DNA from: Cyrtodaria siliqua
Taxonomy: Eukaryota; Mollusca; Bivalvia; Adapedonta; Hiatellidae
Assembly (NCBI GenBank): GCA_037043455.1
Contig: JAWPHD010004380.1
Span: 124,001-188,000, forward strand
DNA length: 64,000 bases
Reading direction: 5' to 3'
A model generated the notes under the pieces. It was not told the DNA's origin. It ran no database searches and worked only from the letters and a program-made list of their open reading frames with translations. Both the position numbers and the translations under genes were made by a program. Shown here in pieces: positions 50,601 through 60,844 of this stretch (positions are counted from its first letter, which is position 1; the number at the start of each line of letters is the position of its first letter).

Positions 50601-53600
50601 GATGATCCTCATCCACCCACCCAACCCCATGCGTATGAAAATCAAGGGCCATAACTCCGGTGTTACTGGTTCAATCTGGCTGGTTTTCGAACTTGTCCGA
50701 GCTGTCATTGATATCAATATCATCAATCTGGCAAAATATAATAAAGATCAGATGAAAAGTGAAGGCCCTGTCGTCTTAGAGGCAAATATAGCATATTTAA
50801 GAAAATCAAGGGACATAATTACTAGTCTGATCTGGCTGCTTGCCCGAGCTATCATTGATATCAACATTTTGGCCAAATTTGGACTGAAAAAATTAGCTGA
50901 AAAATGAAGGCTCTATCGTGTTAACCAATCAAAACATAACATATTTCAGAAAATCGAGGGACATAACCCTGGTGTTACTGATCCGATCTGGTTCGTTAAA
51001 GAACTCGTTTGAGCTTTCATTCATACACACATTTTGACTATGTATGTTAAAGATAGGATGCAAAATGGAGGCTCTACAGTGTTAACAAGACAGAATATAG
51101 CATTTTTGTTAAATCAAGGTCAATAACTCCGATGTTTATAAACCGATATTAGTGATTTTCGCACGCTTTAGAGCTGTTATTGATAGAAACATTCTGCTTA
51201 AGATTGATAAAAATCGAATGAAAGATGAATGTGCTAGATTGAAGACAACAAAAGGTTAATGAACGGTCGGACGACGGACAACAGACTATGGCATAAGCTC
51301 TACTCACAGGTCCTTGGCCAATACAGCTAAAACTATATACCTACCATCTCGTGCTGGATTTCATTATATCAATCTCCAGCAGTTAGAGCGTCTCTTCTTA
51401 AGCTGAGTTTATAAACATTTGATTTTTTAACATGGCCAAGGTTAAACAAACGCGCACATAATTATTGTATATTTCAGCCTTTGTTATGCCTCCTGAAATT
51501 TTCTCGGGAACATATAGTTGTCGCCTTGTTCGTATGTTCGTCTGTTCTTCACGATTTTATTGTCCGATCAACTCCTCCTACATATTGTCATCCAATGTTT
51601 ATGAATCTCTTAGAAAGAATCTGTATGATGTCTAGTAGCGTACGAGTACATTGTCAGAACGTTCTGGCTGAATGAGTTTTGTCGGAGTTACGCGAGTTTA
51701 GAGCTTTTCAAGTAAAAGGCCACTCCGCTCAACTCATTCAGCATCACTGTTTAGGGGACTTTTTTTCTAATTTTTGACAGGCTTTCCCTTTTTAATCTCT
51801 GCTACGAAGTTATGGCCTTTTGAATAATTAAAAAATGCTATAATATACTTATATCAGAAGACTGACAAGTTTGTCCTCAATTTATCCTACAGTTATCAGA
51901 GAATTTGAGCTAAACTTACAACAATGCATAACTCTGAAAGGTTCTTCCGCAATTTATATGAGATGCTCTGTCACGAGTTATGTCCCTTTATTCGTGGAGC
52001 AACCATCGCTTGTTCAGGTTTTTAGGGAGATTTTTGTTTAAAATTCTCAATTCTTTCGTGATGTTGAAGATTATTCCAATGATGTTTGTGCAATATATAC
52101 AAATATATATTGAAGGAAAAAGGTTTAGCAAGATTTTTAAGATGAAATAATACTGTATACAAGATATACAGACATGTTGGGACTTTATGGGCTTGACCAC
52201 TACGTTCATTTATTTGTTACGTGATAAAGATGTTCGACTGTTCTTGATGTGTGTTTAATAAAATATTGTGTCTATTGCAGTATTTTGTTGATTTTACAAC
52301 CAAACATGTATTATTTCCAGGGTGCAACAAAAACTTGCTAAACTTTTTTCACTCAGTATATACACAAAAAAAAGATAAAAATATCGGACAGAGAAAGCAG
52401 CATTCAAGGACGGCAGTCAACCACACAACACAAAAACAAACACGCAAGCAGACAAACGAGAAGGCAAAAGTATTAAAAAATACAAACGACATCACAAACA
52501 CAAAAGGGTTGACAATAGGGCTACCGCCTTGGAACGGTCAGTGGCAACAAAGGCCACTGGGGTTTAAACAGGTTCTAGGCTGTACCAAACCTCACACTTA
52601 CCCTACTGTCATCCCATTAAAACAGGACAGTGTAAATAAAGAAATCTCTCCGCTATGAACTATTCTTTAACCAACAAGGCAGCATTAATAGGCAATATAA
52701 ATAAAATACAAAGATGCTCGTGTATATATAAATACAAAAAACAATAGCCTAGAAAGCCACAAAGAAGGTACTCATTGACTTGGCAGAAGCCAGAGCAACA
52801 AGAGAATAAACAATTGAGGGCACGACAAGACAAGACTGCAGACAAACATCAAGTGGACATAGGTTTTATGTCACAAAACGATAATAAAATAAATGTAATA
52901 CTTACTGAATTTATATCCAATAAAAACATCGGAGAATGGACAAATAGCATTGCCAGAACTGTGACTCTCGTATGTATCTTTTATGAAGCTTTGCTGAAGC
53001 ATAATGATGATAGAAAGGTATGATGTATAGGAAATATAAGTAAAATGCATATGTTCACTAAACACTCTACACATTACGACATGTTACAACAAAAGGCTCT
53101 AGGGGGTCTTGTATTGATTTCCCTACTTATTTCAGGTTGTAAGGTGTCCATAATGATGTGCGCACATTTTATCTCATTAATAAACATCTTCAGACAAATT
53201 TGTCGGCAATCTAGAAAAGAACAAAGCTTCTATGCTCTAAATAATTGGCAGGGGATGGGTGCGTGTCAGATATGACTGATTACACCAATGATTATCCAAT
53301 CGGCGGGAAAGAAACATCTACAGAATTAACTATTATGCAGTAAAATCGGCATTTCATTGGTTGTTAGGTTAATTAAACAATGTTTTAATAAAAATGTAAA
53401 ATTCAACTTTTGCTTACTACATTTCAAGATCTTATCATAACAAACGTTAATACAATGAGGAGAAAAATGGTCCTTTAGAAACCACAGCACCCAGATGGTA
53501 AAGGCACTGGAGGTTCGCAATGCACCCAAACTAAATCAAATCAGCAAGTAAAATGTGTAAATAAACAGGGCAATACAAAGCATAAAGAGTGAGGAAGGCA

Positions 53601-56600
53601 TGGTTACCAACTTCTAACGGTCACCTTAGTTTGTGTATTCGGATGCAAACATATATAATGAAGGAACAATTATAAGTCCATTTCATATTCTACTTTAGCT
53701 ATACATTCAGTAAAATAATCGCTTAGATCCTTAGAACAACGGACTGATTTGGTGAATTTTCGCGTTTTAATGTTACTATCAATACAACTAGTTTATTTGA
53801 CTTCAGGGAATGTATGATGAAATAAAGTGCCTTATACTTAATATACAGCATACCTCCGGGAACCTCATACGAGTGGGATTTTTACCATGTATACAACATA
53901 TTCCATAAATATACTGAACAAATAAAGAAACTTCCGCATTTTAAGCTGTGATTTGCAAAGGGTTGACTTTGTACACCAATCTAGATAAAATTTCATCATT
54001 TTATACTAATCACTCAATCATTCTGATCAATATTAATAATCATCAAAAAACAGAGTTAGTGTGTTGCTGCTAAAACATGTTTTATTCAAATTTCGAAATC
54101 ACTATATTTGTATTATATTCATTCTCGAAAGCTGTATGAGTGAACAGGTCAGCTAATTTTCTCCGTCTTTTTGGTGCTGGGGTTATCGTCTGTATATTTC
54201 AATAGAACAAAACTGCGTTAAATCAAAGTTTAAACAGCAAGACCCGGAAATGCTGTTTAAACCAAAACAAGGGGAATAACTGTGCGTATAAGTTTGATTC
54301 AATGAAAATTGTTTTTTGATGACAGTGCTAACCTTTTAACAAAGGTATTAACATATAAGACCAAACAAAATATATTTTCATTGCGTCTACATGTATGGGT
54401 AAATTTGCGGAAGTTTATTTTTTTGTTGAGTATACTTTAAATGTAACTTATCGATTTGCAATTAGTTCATTTTCCCTTATTTGCAGATATGTGTTCATTT
54501 TCGTGGATTTCTGCTTGAACGAGAAATATTCATAGAAAATTCAATTCTACAGTATCTATCAAACTTCTAATCATATCTGTTAATATTCACACCCGTATTT
54601 TTGACAACGCATCACCACTTACTGCACCGCATTAAGATTACACGGGTGATGAGTTCGATTCTGTTAGTAAACCTTCAGAAATATACACGAGGAACCAGTT
54701 CAATAAAACTCACTCCGGAAGTATATCGTTTTTCAATATTAAGGTATATCATGTGATTGAAGTCGAACTTTCACGGTGACATTGTTGTGTTAATTTTATG
54801 TACCAAAGTAGGCATACATAATTATTGGATACTTTCTTAATTTGCTTAATTACATGAATAAATAGTTTAACATATAGTGCATCAAATGGATCTCAATAAA
54901 AGCTTAGTACCTGTATTTCTGTTAAATATGTAATGCTTTTCTCGTTGAACTGAAATTCAATTATATATAAATATTCTGCTAGTGCATATATTTCCTCCTT
55001 TGACTTCTTGTCAAATATCGTTTTCGTCATCAGGTACACGTACAGAAACCGACAATCCTGTTAAAAACAAATCATCGCACATGTATTAGTTTTACTGTTG
55101 CAATGCAATGCATATACATTGTAACAAAATGAGTGCATATTTACTTAGAGTTTTTAAATGTGTTTGTCGGGGCCTCATTTTCCCTGATTTTGAATAGGAA
55201 TTTTGTTAGATTTTTGCCAAGCGCATCACTTTTAATCGATGCCTATATCTAATAAATGATATGTTACTAGATTCATTCTATTGATAAAGAATTAAGTTGT
55301 TTAGGCGTTTATTTCATCAAAATCCATCCACTACTAAGAAAGTTATGATATTAAAAGCTGTGTATTATGAGTAAATTTGCCAGTATTTACCAGTGCGGGC
55401 CTAACAAATGTAGAGTTCAAAAGTATGACACTACGTGCAGTCATTTGCATGGATGTCTTTTCCACCAGGTATCCGTGTAGGGACTGTATATATGGGTGTC
55501 GAAATCAGAACTTATCACAGGATCGCAAGCCATTATCCAGAGTAGTCAGTGACCAATACCATAACGGCAAGGGGTAAGTCAAATTTATTTTATTTGTTGT
55601 ACATTATTGTCATATTTAATTTGTTGTTCTGAAGTAAATATCTGCCGGTAAAAGCCATAGATAGTTAGCAGGATATTGTCTTTAATTCTTGTACGTTTTC
55701 AAACGTCGGAATATTTTAGCACATTATTGTCTGATAAGATTATTGGGGCATATAGTTACATTATTGATAATGCCAGTTGTTCTGTAGCTGTAGATAGTAA
55801 ATGGAATACGCGATTCAGATTGTATGTACTTTTTCTACGGAGGTCTCTAACTGTCATAAACGGTTATTGTTATTGTGCAGTATAAATCTCTCTGAGGTTG
55901 GTTTTCATATTGTCATTATTATTCAATCATTCTGAGGTCGCTGTACCAGTATAGTCTATAATGTGTTAACGGGACGTAAAACCAATTATTCATTCAGTCT
56001 ATCATGTCTATGGTTGAATTATTATGTTGTAAGTTTTGCGTTACATATAGAAATGTGAGATTTCATTGTCGATAAATTATATCTGTAATTGTTTTACGCG
56101 TTTTATTAAAGTTTAGCATAATGTCTATTCGCTATGTCTATGTGGTGATAGTGCTATTATAAAATACATGTTGTGATAACGTTGTAAGACTGTGTATATA
56201 TTTTGTAGCCGTATACGCTAGGAGCGTAGAACATGTAGAGCGTATTGTCGGGAGCGTGGTCTACGGGGTCGTAGGTTGGGAACGTCGTCATTGGACGCGG
56301 GAACGACAGCATTCGCTATTTGGGCGACAGACCAGACGGTAGCCACGGAGACGCTAGGCAAGAGGGCCTAAACTCGTCCATTTGTACTGCTGTACTTGAA
56401 GATCTTCTATTTTTGAGCATGCACATGCGCACCGGAAGGCGATGGTGCGATAATGATAACGCGATAGTACGATGGTGATAACGCGATAGTACGATGATGA
56501 TAACGCGATAGTACGATGGTGATAACGCGATAGTACGATGATGATAACGCGATAGTACGATGATGATAACGCGATAGTACGATAATGAAATTGCGAAATC

Positions 56601-57536
56601 ACGATACTACGATAACGAAAACGCGATATCACAATATTACGATGGTGAAAACGCGACAGTACGATGGTGAAAACACGATAGTATATCGCATTATCATCAT
56701 CGTACTATCGTATTATCGCGTTTTCGTTAACGTAGTATCGCGTTATCATTATCGTGTTATCGCGTTTTCGTTATCGTAGTTTCGTGATTTCGCGTTTTCA
56801 TCATCGTACTATCGAGTATCGCGTTTCAGATCAACACATTGAAAGGCGATGGCCCTAACGGAATTCCGTAAGTATGTGGGGTACCGGGACGAATAGCAAC
56901 CGCTAAAGACGGGATTGCAATATAACGCGGAAGTGAAGTATTAGTGCCAGGAACTGTACCGGAAGGACTCAGCTAGATATAGCTTTGAGAGATAAAATAC
57001 GTGTGATATAGCATACATATATCATAAATACAGGTATCAGATATTCAGTTTGATTAAAACCGAACAGTTTAATCTAACGTGTAGTGAACTTCATTTTAAA
57101 CATGATTTAAAACGTTGATATTTCTACTTTGTCATTTGTATTCATTTGTATATATATTCATCTTGTTGTAAATAAATTTATTTATTCTGGATTCTCCCTT
57201 GGTGAGTTGTCTCCACTTGGTCCATCTTGTTACATACATATATATGAAGACTACTGCACATACTCGGATTTTAAATCTAATGATGAACTGAGAACTGCAA
57301 CCGTAACCATATTTAATTTATAAACTATCATTACCTTATACTTCACTAAACAAACAGACACCGAGCACTCGCAAACAAGGACGACTTTATACCGATCACT
57401 AAACAAACAGACACCGAGCACTCGCAAACAAGAACAACTTTATACCGATCTTGTTTTAATAATTTAAGTAAATTGCACTTACATATCCGTTTAGCACAAA
57501 CAATAAGAAAAGTTTAAATCCATCTTGATTTGCCAT
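41174..57536 (-). CDS. Seven-exon protein-coding gene, uncharacterised product
   Basis: I assembled this gene by matching splice sites and phases by eye. Coding exons, in transcript order, are 57536-57483, 55057-54911, 52993-52906, 49858-49602 (or 49822-49602), 47382-47330, 41965-41768 and 41600-41174. Every internal boundary has AG before and GT after. Most donors are GTAAGT/GTAAGTAT-like and most acceptors are pyrimidine-rich CAG. Exon lengths sum to 1224 nt (1188 with the shorter exon 4), an exact multiple of three, with no internal stop. The start ATG has an A at -3 and a G at +4. The product of about 407 (or 395) aa starts MANQDGFKLFLLF, has a short charged, coiled-coil-like segment in exon 4 (ERLTRLKELVTGLKKQYDEL) and a mixed hydrophobic C-terminal domain ending RRIDTRKKL. 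I recognise no family. There is no clear signal peptide and no multipass membrane pattern. Confidence 0.75.
41768..41965 (-). CDS. Exon 6 of the split gene
   Basis: The acceptor is TTACTTTCAG|AAATAAACGG and the donor is AAGAAG|GTAATG. The exon is 198 nt. Only the frame continuing from exon 5 is open. It encodes RPFLSCDNFNEL through PVLVSLR. Confidence 0.8.
42037..42085. repeat. (AAT)n microsatellite
   Basis: This is a nearly pure AAT/ATA run in the last intron of the split gene, just upstream of exon 6. Confidence 0.95.
42405..44548 (+). repeat. Tandem-core element with nuclear-receptor-like half-sites
   Basis: About 14 diverged units of roughly 142 bp each carry 'GTGACCTTGACCTTTGACCT' followed by 'ACTGACCTCAAAATC', 'CACAGGCAGTTCACCTATG', 'AAGTTTCATGAGATTTGCTT' and 'GAGCTATGGAGCGGACAAGG'. 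The array ends in a GACA/GACG microsatellite (44452-44505) and 'AGCTGGGGTAAAAAC'. The left edge 'TACACCCCCGCTACC' is weakly inverse to that end. It lies in the last intron of the split gene. Confidence 0.85.
44549..44712 (-). repeat. R1 copy 6 (reverse), first half of an inverted pair
   Basis: It runs from 'CATTCAAGGACGACAGTCAA' to 'TTGGAACGGTCAGTGGCAA' in reverse orientation. It abuts the tandem-core element on one side and a forward R1 copy on the other. Confidence 0.85.
44716..45212 (+). repeat. R1 copy 7 (forward), long form
   Basis: This copy extends left beyond the short R1 core with 'GTTGCTCTGGCTTCTGCCAA' and 'TTTGTGGCTTTCTAGGC', also present inverted at 52730-52850. It then continues through 'GGGATGACAGTAGGG' and 'GACCGTTCTAAGGCGG' to 'CCTGTTGGACTTTTA'. 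It shows the element is at least about 480 bp long. Confidence 0.85.
45540..45915 (+). repeat. Repeat with GACGGACG tail
   Basis: The stretch ends with 'GGACGTCGGACGACGAAGGA' and 'CACAATAGCTCCCTTTGAAC', the style of terminus seen at 51260-51300. A frame on the minus strand (45798-45532) runs through it and is considered incidental. Confidence 0.45.
46546..46915 (+). repeat. Dispersed repeat U, copy 2 (uninterrupted)
   Basis: It aligns with 15838-16545 minus the 358-bp insertion. Locally it has a duplication of 'CGCACATTGYAATATCTGTG' near its left end. Confidence 0.8.
47058..47160 (+). mobile_element. Possible tRNA-headed SINE fragment
   Basis: 'CGTGGTGTGATTGTTAGCAT' fits a tRNA A box region. 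The B box position ('AGGTGTAATCAAGG') is degenerate, so this is a decayed SINE head at best. Confidence 0.35.
47330..47382 (-). CDS. Exon 5 of the split gene
   Basis: The acceptor is TTAATTTACAG|ATCG and the donor is CATCA|GTAAGTATAC. The exon is 53 nt, phase 0 in and two bases over at its end. It encodes IEISDCIKVDLSDPRLH. Alone it would be invisible, but it joins exons 4 and 6 in frame. Confidence 0.75.
47728..48003 (+). repeat. Dispersed repeat family S, two adjacent copies
   Basis: 'AAAACCGAGTCTGCTACTTC' near 47781 and 'AAAACCGAGTCTGTACTTTA' near 47931 are each followed by 'ATTCTCTTGG', 'TTGTTGCTTCC' and 'TTATCAGTATT'. The first copy also retains 'CTCTCATGAACAG'. Confidence 0.6.
48005..49379. 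other. AT-rich intron 4 sequence (exon 4 to exon 5)
   Basis: No repeats are resolved except a short R1-like phrase near 48650 ('TGGCTTTCTAGGCTTTATTT'). A local inverted series of CATATGAGAAT/TTCTCATAT lies at 48128-48185. Confidence 0.4.
49380..49500 (+). repeat. R1 copy 8, internal fragment
   Basis: 'ACACTGTCCCGTTTTATTGG' and 'TTGCACCCTTGAACC' match the left-central part of R1. The rest is absent. Confidence 0.65.
49602..49858 (-). CDS. Exon 4 of the split gene (alternative acceptors)
   Basis: The donor is CGAAAG|GTAAATTG. Two in-phase acceptors are possible: TATATCAG before 49858 (257 nt) and TTCGAAAG before 49822 (221 nt). Both complete the split codon from exon 3. The longer form is favoured by its CAG. 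The exon encodes the coiled-coil-like charged segment. Confidence 0.7.
50095..50480 (+). repeat. Two diverged tandem units (about 181 bp)
   Basis: 'GTTTCCAAGTTATGACC' near 50167 and 'GTTTCCAAGTTATGACA' near 50348 lie in similar contexts. It is part of a tandem-core type element in the intron between exons 3 and 4. Confidence 0.55.
50630..51300 (+). repeat. Four diverged tandem units of about 150-163 bp
   Basis: The anchors 'AATCAAGGGCCATAACTCC', 'AATCAAGGGACATAATTAC', 'AATCGAGGGACATAACCC' and 'AATCAAGGTCAATAACTCC' recur at regular spacing. Each is followed by a GATCTGGCTG-like segment and 'GAGCTGTCATTGAT'. The array ends with 'CGGTCGGACGACGGACAAC'. Confidence 0.75.
51484..51560 (-). repeat. 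Isolated terminus resembling the 16583-17560 element
   Basis: 'TTATGCCTCCTGAAATT' followed by 'CATATAGTTGTCGCC' and 'GTATGTTCGTCTGTTC' matches, in inverse orientation, the right end at 17500-17565. This suggests a related element end. Confidence 0.45.
52370..52855 (-). repeat. R1 copy 9, long form (reverse)
   Basis: It runs from 'AAAATATCGGACAGAGAAAG' to 'GGCACGACAAGACAAGACTG'. With the forward copy at 44716 it defines the full visible element of about 480 bp. It ends about 50 bp from exon 3 of the split gene. Confidence 0.9.
52906..52993 (-). CDS. Exon 3 of the split gene
   Basis: The acceptor is TATGCTTCAG|CAAAG and the donor is AAATTCA|GTAAGTATT. The exon is 88 nt, phase 0 in and one base over at its end. 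It encodes QSFIKDTYESHS through GYKF. Confidence 0.75.
53455..53660 (+). repeat. Dispersed repeat W, copy 2
   Basis: 'GAAACCACAGCACCCAGATG', 'GTGAGGAAGGCATGGTTACC' and neighbouring phrases match 36965-37200. Confidence 0.5.
53661..54910. other. Intron 2 remainder (exon 2 to exon 3), AT-rich
   Basis: No gene is seen. A weak B-box-like 'GAGTTCGATTCTG' near 54650 might be a SINE trace, but no A box is convincing. Confidence 0.4.
54911..55057 (-). CDS. Exon 2 of the split gene
   Basis: The acceptor is TTTTTAACAG|GATTG and the donor is ATACAG|GTAC. The exon is 147 nt, phase 0 to phase 0, with one open frame only. It encodes DCRFLYVYLM through YLTEIQ and is rich in aromatic residues and probably helical. 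Confidence 0.75.
56210..56350. other. CpG-rich patch
   Basis: Within AT-rich intron sequence, about 140 bp is markedly richer in G, C and CpG (GGGAGCGTGG, GGGAACGTCGTC, GACGCGGGAACGAC). It lies immediately upstream of the inverted minisatellite. No gene start is evident. Confidence 0.45.
56440..56826. repeat. Inverted (palindromic) minisatellite
   Basis: From 56440 to about 56684 the unit 'GATAACGCGATAGTACGATG' repeats with about 22-bp spacing. From there to 56826 the same unit runs in reverse ('CATCGTACTATCG...GCGTTTTCG'). The two halves can pair into a hairpin of over 140 bp. It lies in the first intron between coding exons of the split gene. Confidence 0.85.
57343..57448. repeat. 53-bp direct duplication beside exon 1
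   Basis: 57343-57395 and 57396-57448 match with only two differences, both beginning 'TCACTAAACAAACAGACACC'. The pair lies 35 bp inside the intron from the exon 1 donor. Confidence 0.9.
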
Positions 57537-57551
57537 GTTTGCAGTCTTCTC
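57483..57551 (-). CDS. Exon 1 of the split gene (start codon)
   Basis: The acceptor TTACTATTTCAG precedes GAGAAGACTGCAAAC and then ATG at 57536. The exon gives 18 codons and ends at the consensus donor TAT|GTAAGT in phase 0. The presence of an acceptor shows that at least one 5' untranslated exon lies upstream. Confidence 0.75.
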
Positions 57552-57829
57552 CTGAAATAGTAACGCGTGCGTTAGTTTAAACACTTTTTTATTAACAATT
57601 TATACAGCTTACATGTATTCTTATGAAAAAAGAAACCCAACTAGTTTAAGGTCAATATAATTTTATATGAAGTTTATTTTTTTTCCAATCTATCTTATAT
57701 TTAATAGTGATCGACAATCTTGACCCATTCCTCCACCATATTTTCTAAAAAAAAATAACAAAAGCACGTGATGCGTAAGAAGTGGCAAATGTAATCGAGA
57801 ACAGGTGTTATTTTCTGTCTAAATTTTGT

Positions 57830-57980
57830 CGCAAGTCATCCATTATTAGGAATCGTATTTTTAAGTCACGTTTACGCAAACAGCAACGTGAAGAGGCGTT
57901 AAAATTGCTGTTGAACGGAGTTTCGCAGCGTATGGCCTCTGACACATTTGCCGTGCATCAAAACTGTTTTAAGGACCAAT
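57830..57980 (+). pseudogene. Possible helix-turn-helix (Psq/pogo-like) fragment
   Basis: The frame encodes KQQREEALKLLLNGVSQRMA followed by SDTFAV. This is compatible with the AL..L..G.S.R.A...F.V pattern of a Psq-type HTH at the N-terminus of pogo/Tigger-like transposases. It stops soon after, and no catalytic domain follows. The evidence is one short pattern only. Confidence 0.25.
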
Positions 57981-58521
57981 AACCGTCCTAACCAAGGACG
58001 TTAACGTTTTACGTCACGTTAAAATTACGCGTATATTTGTCTCATACACCTTGGTCAACGTTGTCACTCCTCAGCAAAAACTGCCGCGAAACGACCGTGA
58101 GCATAAGGGGTCTTCATAACAACCAAATGTGTGCAAGGACCATTTTTAAAGGACATCGTTGCCCGGGTAACGTAACATAACGCTTGGTTTCACTAACGAA
58201 AGTTTATCTGACACTCGGATACTCATTATCTGACAGTCGGATTCACACAAAAATAGCAGAACTTTAATATGAGACCTCAATACTGAGTATTGAAATACAA
58301 TTATTGCTTTAAGTGAAATACAATTGAAAATACTTAATTCTATATACAGAGTTGCTAATAAACACATAGTTGCGTTTCTTTTTTCCTTAAGTATACATAG
58401 TCATACAGTTATAACAATAATAAACAGTAAATACGGATTCAGAAGAAAGCTGAAAGTTTGTATATACCTGTCTCCTTGATCATGGTATAGCGAGTTTATA
58501 ATATATGTGATATTAGAGTAC

Positions 58522-58988
58522 GGTGTCAGACCAGTCAGGAAATACTTCCGGGTCGTAGGGTGCTGAAATATTCCTTGAAAGAATCCAAAGTTTCTAGTTT
58601 GCATGTGTTTTTCCCAAGATTAGTTTCTATTTCATTGTTAAATCTAACCTGAGGTTAAAGTAGTATGTCTGTTGTCATGAATAGTAAGTTTTTACTGTGT
58701 TTGTCAGGATTATTTCTTTGGAGAGTATGAGCACAGAGGTTAGGTAGAGATGTGATTTTGACAGATGTTTATTTCAAAATACGCATAGTGTGAATGAATG
58801 ACGCGAAATGCTGAAAAACTGAATCGGTGTTTTATTCCAGATAAGGGACCGTTTGCTAGCCAAATGTGTTTAATACACAGAATAAAAGTGTATTTAAGCG
58901 AACGAATGTTGTGGAACTTGTGACTGATCTCCAAATATAGCCTATATTGCATTGTGTTCAATGGGCTGATTTTGACCGGTCTGACACC
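58522..58988 (+). mobile_element. MITE-2 copy 1 (467 bp)
   Basis: It begins GGTGTCAGACCAGTCA and ends TGACCGGTCTGACACC, inverted repeats matching 15 of 16. TA lies just outside each end. It is almost identical to 60207-60675. No coding capacity for a transposase is present. A TA target suggests the Tc1/mariner-like group, by inference. Confidence 0.9.
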
Positions 58989-58989
58989 T

Positions 58990-60206
58990 AGATGGACAAA
59001 ATGCAATTTTCTTATTAATGGCCAAATCCAGTTGATTTTTTCTGTGGAAGCTTGCAGCTGAGTGAGAAAAAAAAAGTTGATGTTAATTTTTTGAATTTTA
59101 CAACAGAACATGTTTTTTTGCAATTGAAATAGAATGTGTGTGTTTTAGGGTGGAATTTGGGGGTCCTAGTGATTTGGAGTGGCCCTAAAGCACTTTAAGT
59201 AGGCTCTCAAGTGCCTTTAAGTGGATTAGTGGCAAAAGGTAATAGATCTGTCACAATTCCTACAACAAATGGCAATTTTATTATTTTAAGGTACCGTATG
59301 AGGCTAAAATCTGAAAATGTATCGGTACTGACATTTTGACATGACGCGACTCTAGGAGGAGTCTTACTTTGTATCGAAAGCCTGAGAATCTGTAAATTTT
59401 GTACGCGATGATGGGTTTTACAATCTGAAACTGAAATATACAGAAATTTGTGGAATTTAGCATTTATTTTAGTTTTTTGTTAAACATGGTGTAAATCCCA
59501 CCCATTTTTCTTCATTAATTCAGATGAAATCACTATGCAATGGCATACAATTGTAATTTAACACATTAATTTGGTATTTTCTTAGAGATAATGGTATAAT
59601 CCACTGAAATATATACTATTCTGGTGTGTGATTCAGTTTGTCTTTCTGTTGCCCAAGACTTGAATGTATTAGTGGCCTTTAAAACTGCTACAGGCATATG
59701 GGGTAGGCTTAGCTTTTGAGTCATTACTTCAATTTTGTCTCTTTTTTTTGGCATTTTATAGCCCAACTGTATATGTTATTGGACATTATGCATGTAAATG
59801 TGCTCCAAAGCAGCCTTATGGTCTACTGTGTGCCTCAAAAGTGTTGGAATTTAACAGAATGTCTTTTTTTCCATGAAAAATGAAAAAAATTCATGCATGA
59901 GTGATTTTGATATCTATACCTCACATTATGTGTATATTTTAGTTTGGTATATAGAAGGCAATGTTTGAAAACTTTACTTGATGGAAATATACCAAACTGT
60001 TAATTTATTTTGGCATTTTTTTCTAGTTTTGTATAACGCGTCTTAAAATCCTTGATTTCTATTAGCCGAATGGGTCTTTGCATGCAGGAATTGAACCGAA
60101 AAGATAATAGGTCCTTGCCAAAGCATCTGATTTTCCATTCGGTAAACCTTATTGGTCAGTTAGAAGTATTCGATAACTATTTTTGACAAATGTCGCGACT
60201 CTTTTA
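58990..60206. other. Spacer between the two MITE-2 copies
   Basis: AT-rich, no supported gene. Near 60055-60115 a minus-strand 'GGTTCAATTCCTGCATGC' resembles a B box, possibly a SINE trace. Confidence 0.4.
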
Positions 60207-60675
60207 GGTGTCAGACCAGTCAGGAAATACTTCCGGGTCGTAGGGTGCTGAAATAGTTCTTTGAAAGAATCCAAAGTTTCTAGTTTGCATGTGTTTTTCC
60301 CAAGATTAGTTTCTATTTCATTGTTAAATCTAACCTGAGGTTAAAGTAGTATGTCTGTTGTCATGAATAGTAAATATTTTACTGTGTTTGTCAGGATTAT
60401 TTCTTTGGAGAGTATGAGCACAGAGGTTAGGTAGAGATGTGATTTTGACAGATGTTTATTTCAAAATACGCATAGTGTGAATGAATGACGCGAAATGCTG
60501 AAAAACTGAATCGGTGTTTTATTCCATATATGGGACCGTTTGCTAGCCAAATGTGTTTAATACACAGAATAAAAGTGTATTTAAGGGAACGAATGTTGTG
60601 GAACTTGTGACTGATCTCCAAATATAGCCTATATTGCATTGTGTTCAATGGGCTGATTTTGACCGGTCTGACACC
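60207..60675 (+). mobile_element. MITE-2 copy 2 (469 bp)
   Basis: It has the same termini as copy 1 and the same orientation. Only a few substitutions and one- or two-base indels separate the copies, for example CAGATAAGGGACC versus CATATATGGGACC. High similarity indicates recent movement or a local duplication. Confidence 0.9.
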
Positions 60676-60844
60676 GTACATGAATTCAAAATGGCTGTTA
60701 AGGTGTTATTGTAACGCTTGCGTTAAGAGATCGCTCACAGGCCAACTCGTAGGAACCAATCGGACTGCAGTCAGATTTCAGAGCATAACATGTTTTATAC
60801 AATTACTGTTTAATATGAATTTGCGGTGCAACTAACAATTGTCG

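Noticed and set aside
51340..51417. Additional exon of the split gene ending at donor GATG|GTAGGT
   Set aside because: Every frame from the plausible acceptors has a stop or creates one at the next junction. Exon 3 at 52906-52993 fits in phase instead.
54595..54680. tRNA gene or SINE head with 'GAGTTCGATTCTG'
   Set aside because: Only a B-box-like motif is present. No A box or cloverleaf pairing could be made.
55377..55577. Possible plus-strand exon with Cys-rich 'YPCRDCIYGC' and a GGGTAAGT donor
   Set aside because: No acceptor or partner exon was found, and it lies inside an intron of the minus-strand gene. Probably chance.
58401..58604. Minus-strand frame with a GAGACAG|GTATAT donor as an upstream exon of the split gene
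   Set aside because: Most of it is the end of MITE-2, and a second genomic copy at 60207 shows it is repeat sequence.
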